Source: Armatimonadota bacterium
Lineage (GTDB): Bacteria > Sysuimicrobiota > Sysuimicrobiia > Sysuimicrobiales > Kaftiobacteriaceae
NCBI GenBank assembly: GCA_020028535.1
Contig: JAIBHM010000103.1
Location: forward strand, 1-6,776
Reading direction: 5' to 3'
DNA length: 6,776 nucleotides
This document shows positions 6,070 to 6,776 of the stretch, one piece after another. The translations under genes and the position numbers were made by a program. The notes under the pieces were generated by a model. That model made no database searches. It had not been told where the DNA came from and saw only the letters and a list, made by a program, of their open reading frames with translations. Position 1 is the first letter of the stretch. Each line of letters starts with the position of its first letter.

Positions 6070-6683
6070 TGCCATTCTTCCTGCGCGGGCTCGTCATCGG
6101 ATTTTCCATCGCGGCGCCTGTCGGCCCGATCGGTGTGCTGTGTATCCGCCGGACGCTGGCCGAAGGCCGCGCGCTTGGATTCGTTTCCGGATTGGGCGCG
6201 GCGACTGCAGACGCGATCTACGGCGCGATTGCTGGATTCGGCCTTACCTTTCTGTCCGGGTTTCTGGTCCGGGAGCAGGGCTGGTTGCGGCTGGTAGGCG
6301 GGCTGTTTCTGGTCTACCTGGGGATCCGCACATTCATCGCGCGGCCCACCGCGTTCGCAGGAAGCGGTGTTTCACCCACGGGCGGGACAGTCCTATGGGC
6401 TGCCTACGCCACCACCTTCGCGCTGACGCTGACCAACCCGATGACCATCTTGTCGTTCGCGGCAATCTTTGCCGGGCTTGGCGTCGCGACCCGCGACTAC
6501 GAGTCGGCAGGGCTGCTTGTGACCGGGGTCTTCGCGGGATCAGCATTGTGGTGGCTGATCCTGAGCTCGGCCGCGGGGGCGCTCCGGGGCAGGTTGCGGC
6601 CCGAGAGTCTGCGCTGGGTGAACCGATGCGCAGGGATCGTCATCGCGGCGTTTGGCCTCCTCGCGCTGGTGAGCCTGCGATGA
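6069..6683 (+). CDS. LysE/RhtB-family amino acid exporter, lying between azlC and azlD
   Basis: This 204-residue protein has about six membrane helices, the usual LysE/RhtB size. Seen motifs: GFSIAAPVGPIGVLCIRRTL (11-30), in which PVGP replaces the common PGP, GLGAATADAIYG (41-52), GLFLVYLGIRTF (78-89), and LTNPMTILSF (121-130), equivalent to the family's LNPK-type loop. The family exports basic or neutral amino acids and related compounds out of the cell; the specificity here is unknown. The start ATG at 6069 overlaps the azlC stop by one base (TGATG), and the gene's own stop overlaps the next start by four (ATGA), so translation is probably coupled through all three. A longer in-frame reading from upstream lies wholly inside azlC and is not used. 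Confidence 0.92.
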   Translation: MPFFLRGLVIGFSIAAPVGPIGVLCIRRTLAEGRALGFVSGLGAATADAIYGAIAGFGLTFLSGFLVREQGWLRLVGGLFLVYLGIRTFIARPTAFAGSGVSPTGGTVLWAAYATTFALTLTNPMTILSFAAIFAGLGVATRDYESAGLLVTGVFAGSALWWLILSSAAGALRGRLRPESLRWVNRCAGIVIAAFGLLALVSLR

Positions 6684-6776
6684 GAGACGCCGCGTATTAC
6701 TGGATCGTCATCGCGGGGATGGGCGTGATCACGTTCGCCCTCCGCGTGTCGATGATCGTTCTGTTGGGCCGGTGGG
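6680..6776 (+). CDS. azlD: AzlD-type small subunit of branched-chain amino acid exporter, 3'-truncated
   Basis: Only the first 32 codons are in the window. They start MRDAAYYWIVIAG and continue through ITFALRVSMIVLLGR, a hydrophobic first helix followed by the T-F-x-x-R-x-S pattern seen at the N-terminus of AzlD proteins (normally about 100 residues, three to four helices). The ATG at 6680 overlaps the LysE-type gene's stop by four bases. With AzlC it would form the exporter, although here another exporter gene lies between the two. The frame runs off the right edge; the call rests on a short stretch plus context. Confidence 0.75.
   Translation, partial: MRDAAYYWIVIAGMGVITFALRVSMIVLLGRW

Overview
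The window is about 6.8 kb of high-GC DNA (roughly 60-65% by eye) with compact genes and strong Shine-Dalgarno sites. It looks like a chromosomal segment from a free-living, possibly soil-dwelling bacterium. The lineage cannot be fixed from sequence alone. The gene content (acid-sugar-dehydratase-like enolase superfamily enzyme, signal-less HtrA protease, amino-acid exporters) would suit high-GC soil phyla such as Acidobacteriota, Rokubacteria or relatives, but that is only an impression. I see no tRNA, rRNA, CRISPR array, insertion sequence or phage gene.

Layout. (1) 1-741, +: the C-terminal part of a mandelate racemase-type enolase superfamily enzyme, cut by the window's left edge, with its metal ligands and catalytic residues present. 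(2) 767-806: a perfect 16-bp hairpin between two convergent genes, followed on the minus strand by five T's; it is a good terminator for the minus-strand gene and possibly a REP-like palindrome. (3) 840-1562 (-) and 1762-2469 (+): two divergent paralogous six-helix membrane proteins of unknown function, both starting MENLRRLG. They share a 199-bp control region rich in GC dyads and a repeated CGGGCAA heptamer. (4) 2500-2531: a hairpin between convergent genes. (5) 2555-3586, -: an HtrA/Deg-type serine protease with one PDZ domain and no visible export signal. (6) 3695-4339, +: an unrecognised secreted protein, divergent from the protease. (7) 4385-6776, +: a four-gene transporter operon encoding an EamA/DMT permease, AzlC, a LysE/RhtB-family exporter and AzlD (cut by the right edge). 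Its genes are 13 bp apart or overlap by 1 and 4 bp.

How the parts work together. The operon combines three kinds of small-metabolite or amino-acid exporter. The LysE-type gene sits between azlC and azlD, whose products are normally two subunits of one branched-chain amino acid exporter. A well-formed promoter (TTTTCA-17 bp-CATAAT) precedes it, with a CRP/FNR-family dyad (TGTGA-N6-TCACT) centred near -42, the class II activator position. The operon may therefore respond to a cyclic-nucleotide or redox regulator. The other genes show no obvious functional link to it. No novel defence or mobile system is visible; the most unusual items are the mirrored paralog pair with its structured control region and the interrupted azlC-azlD arrangement.
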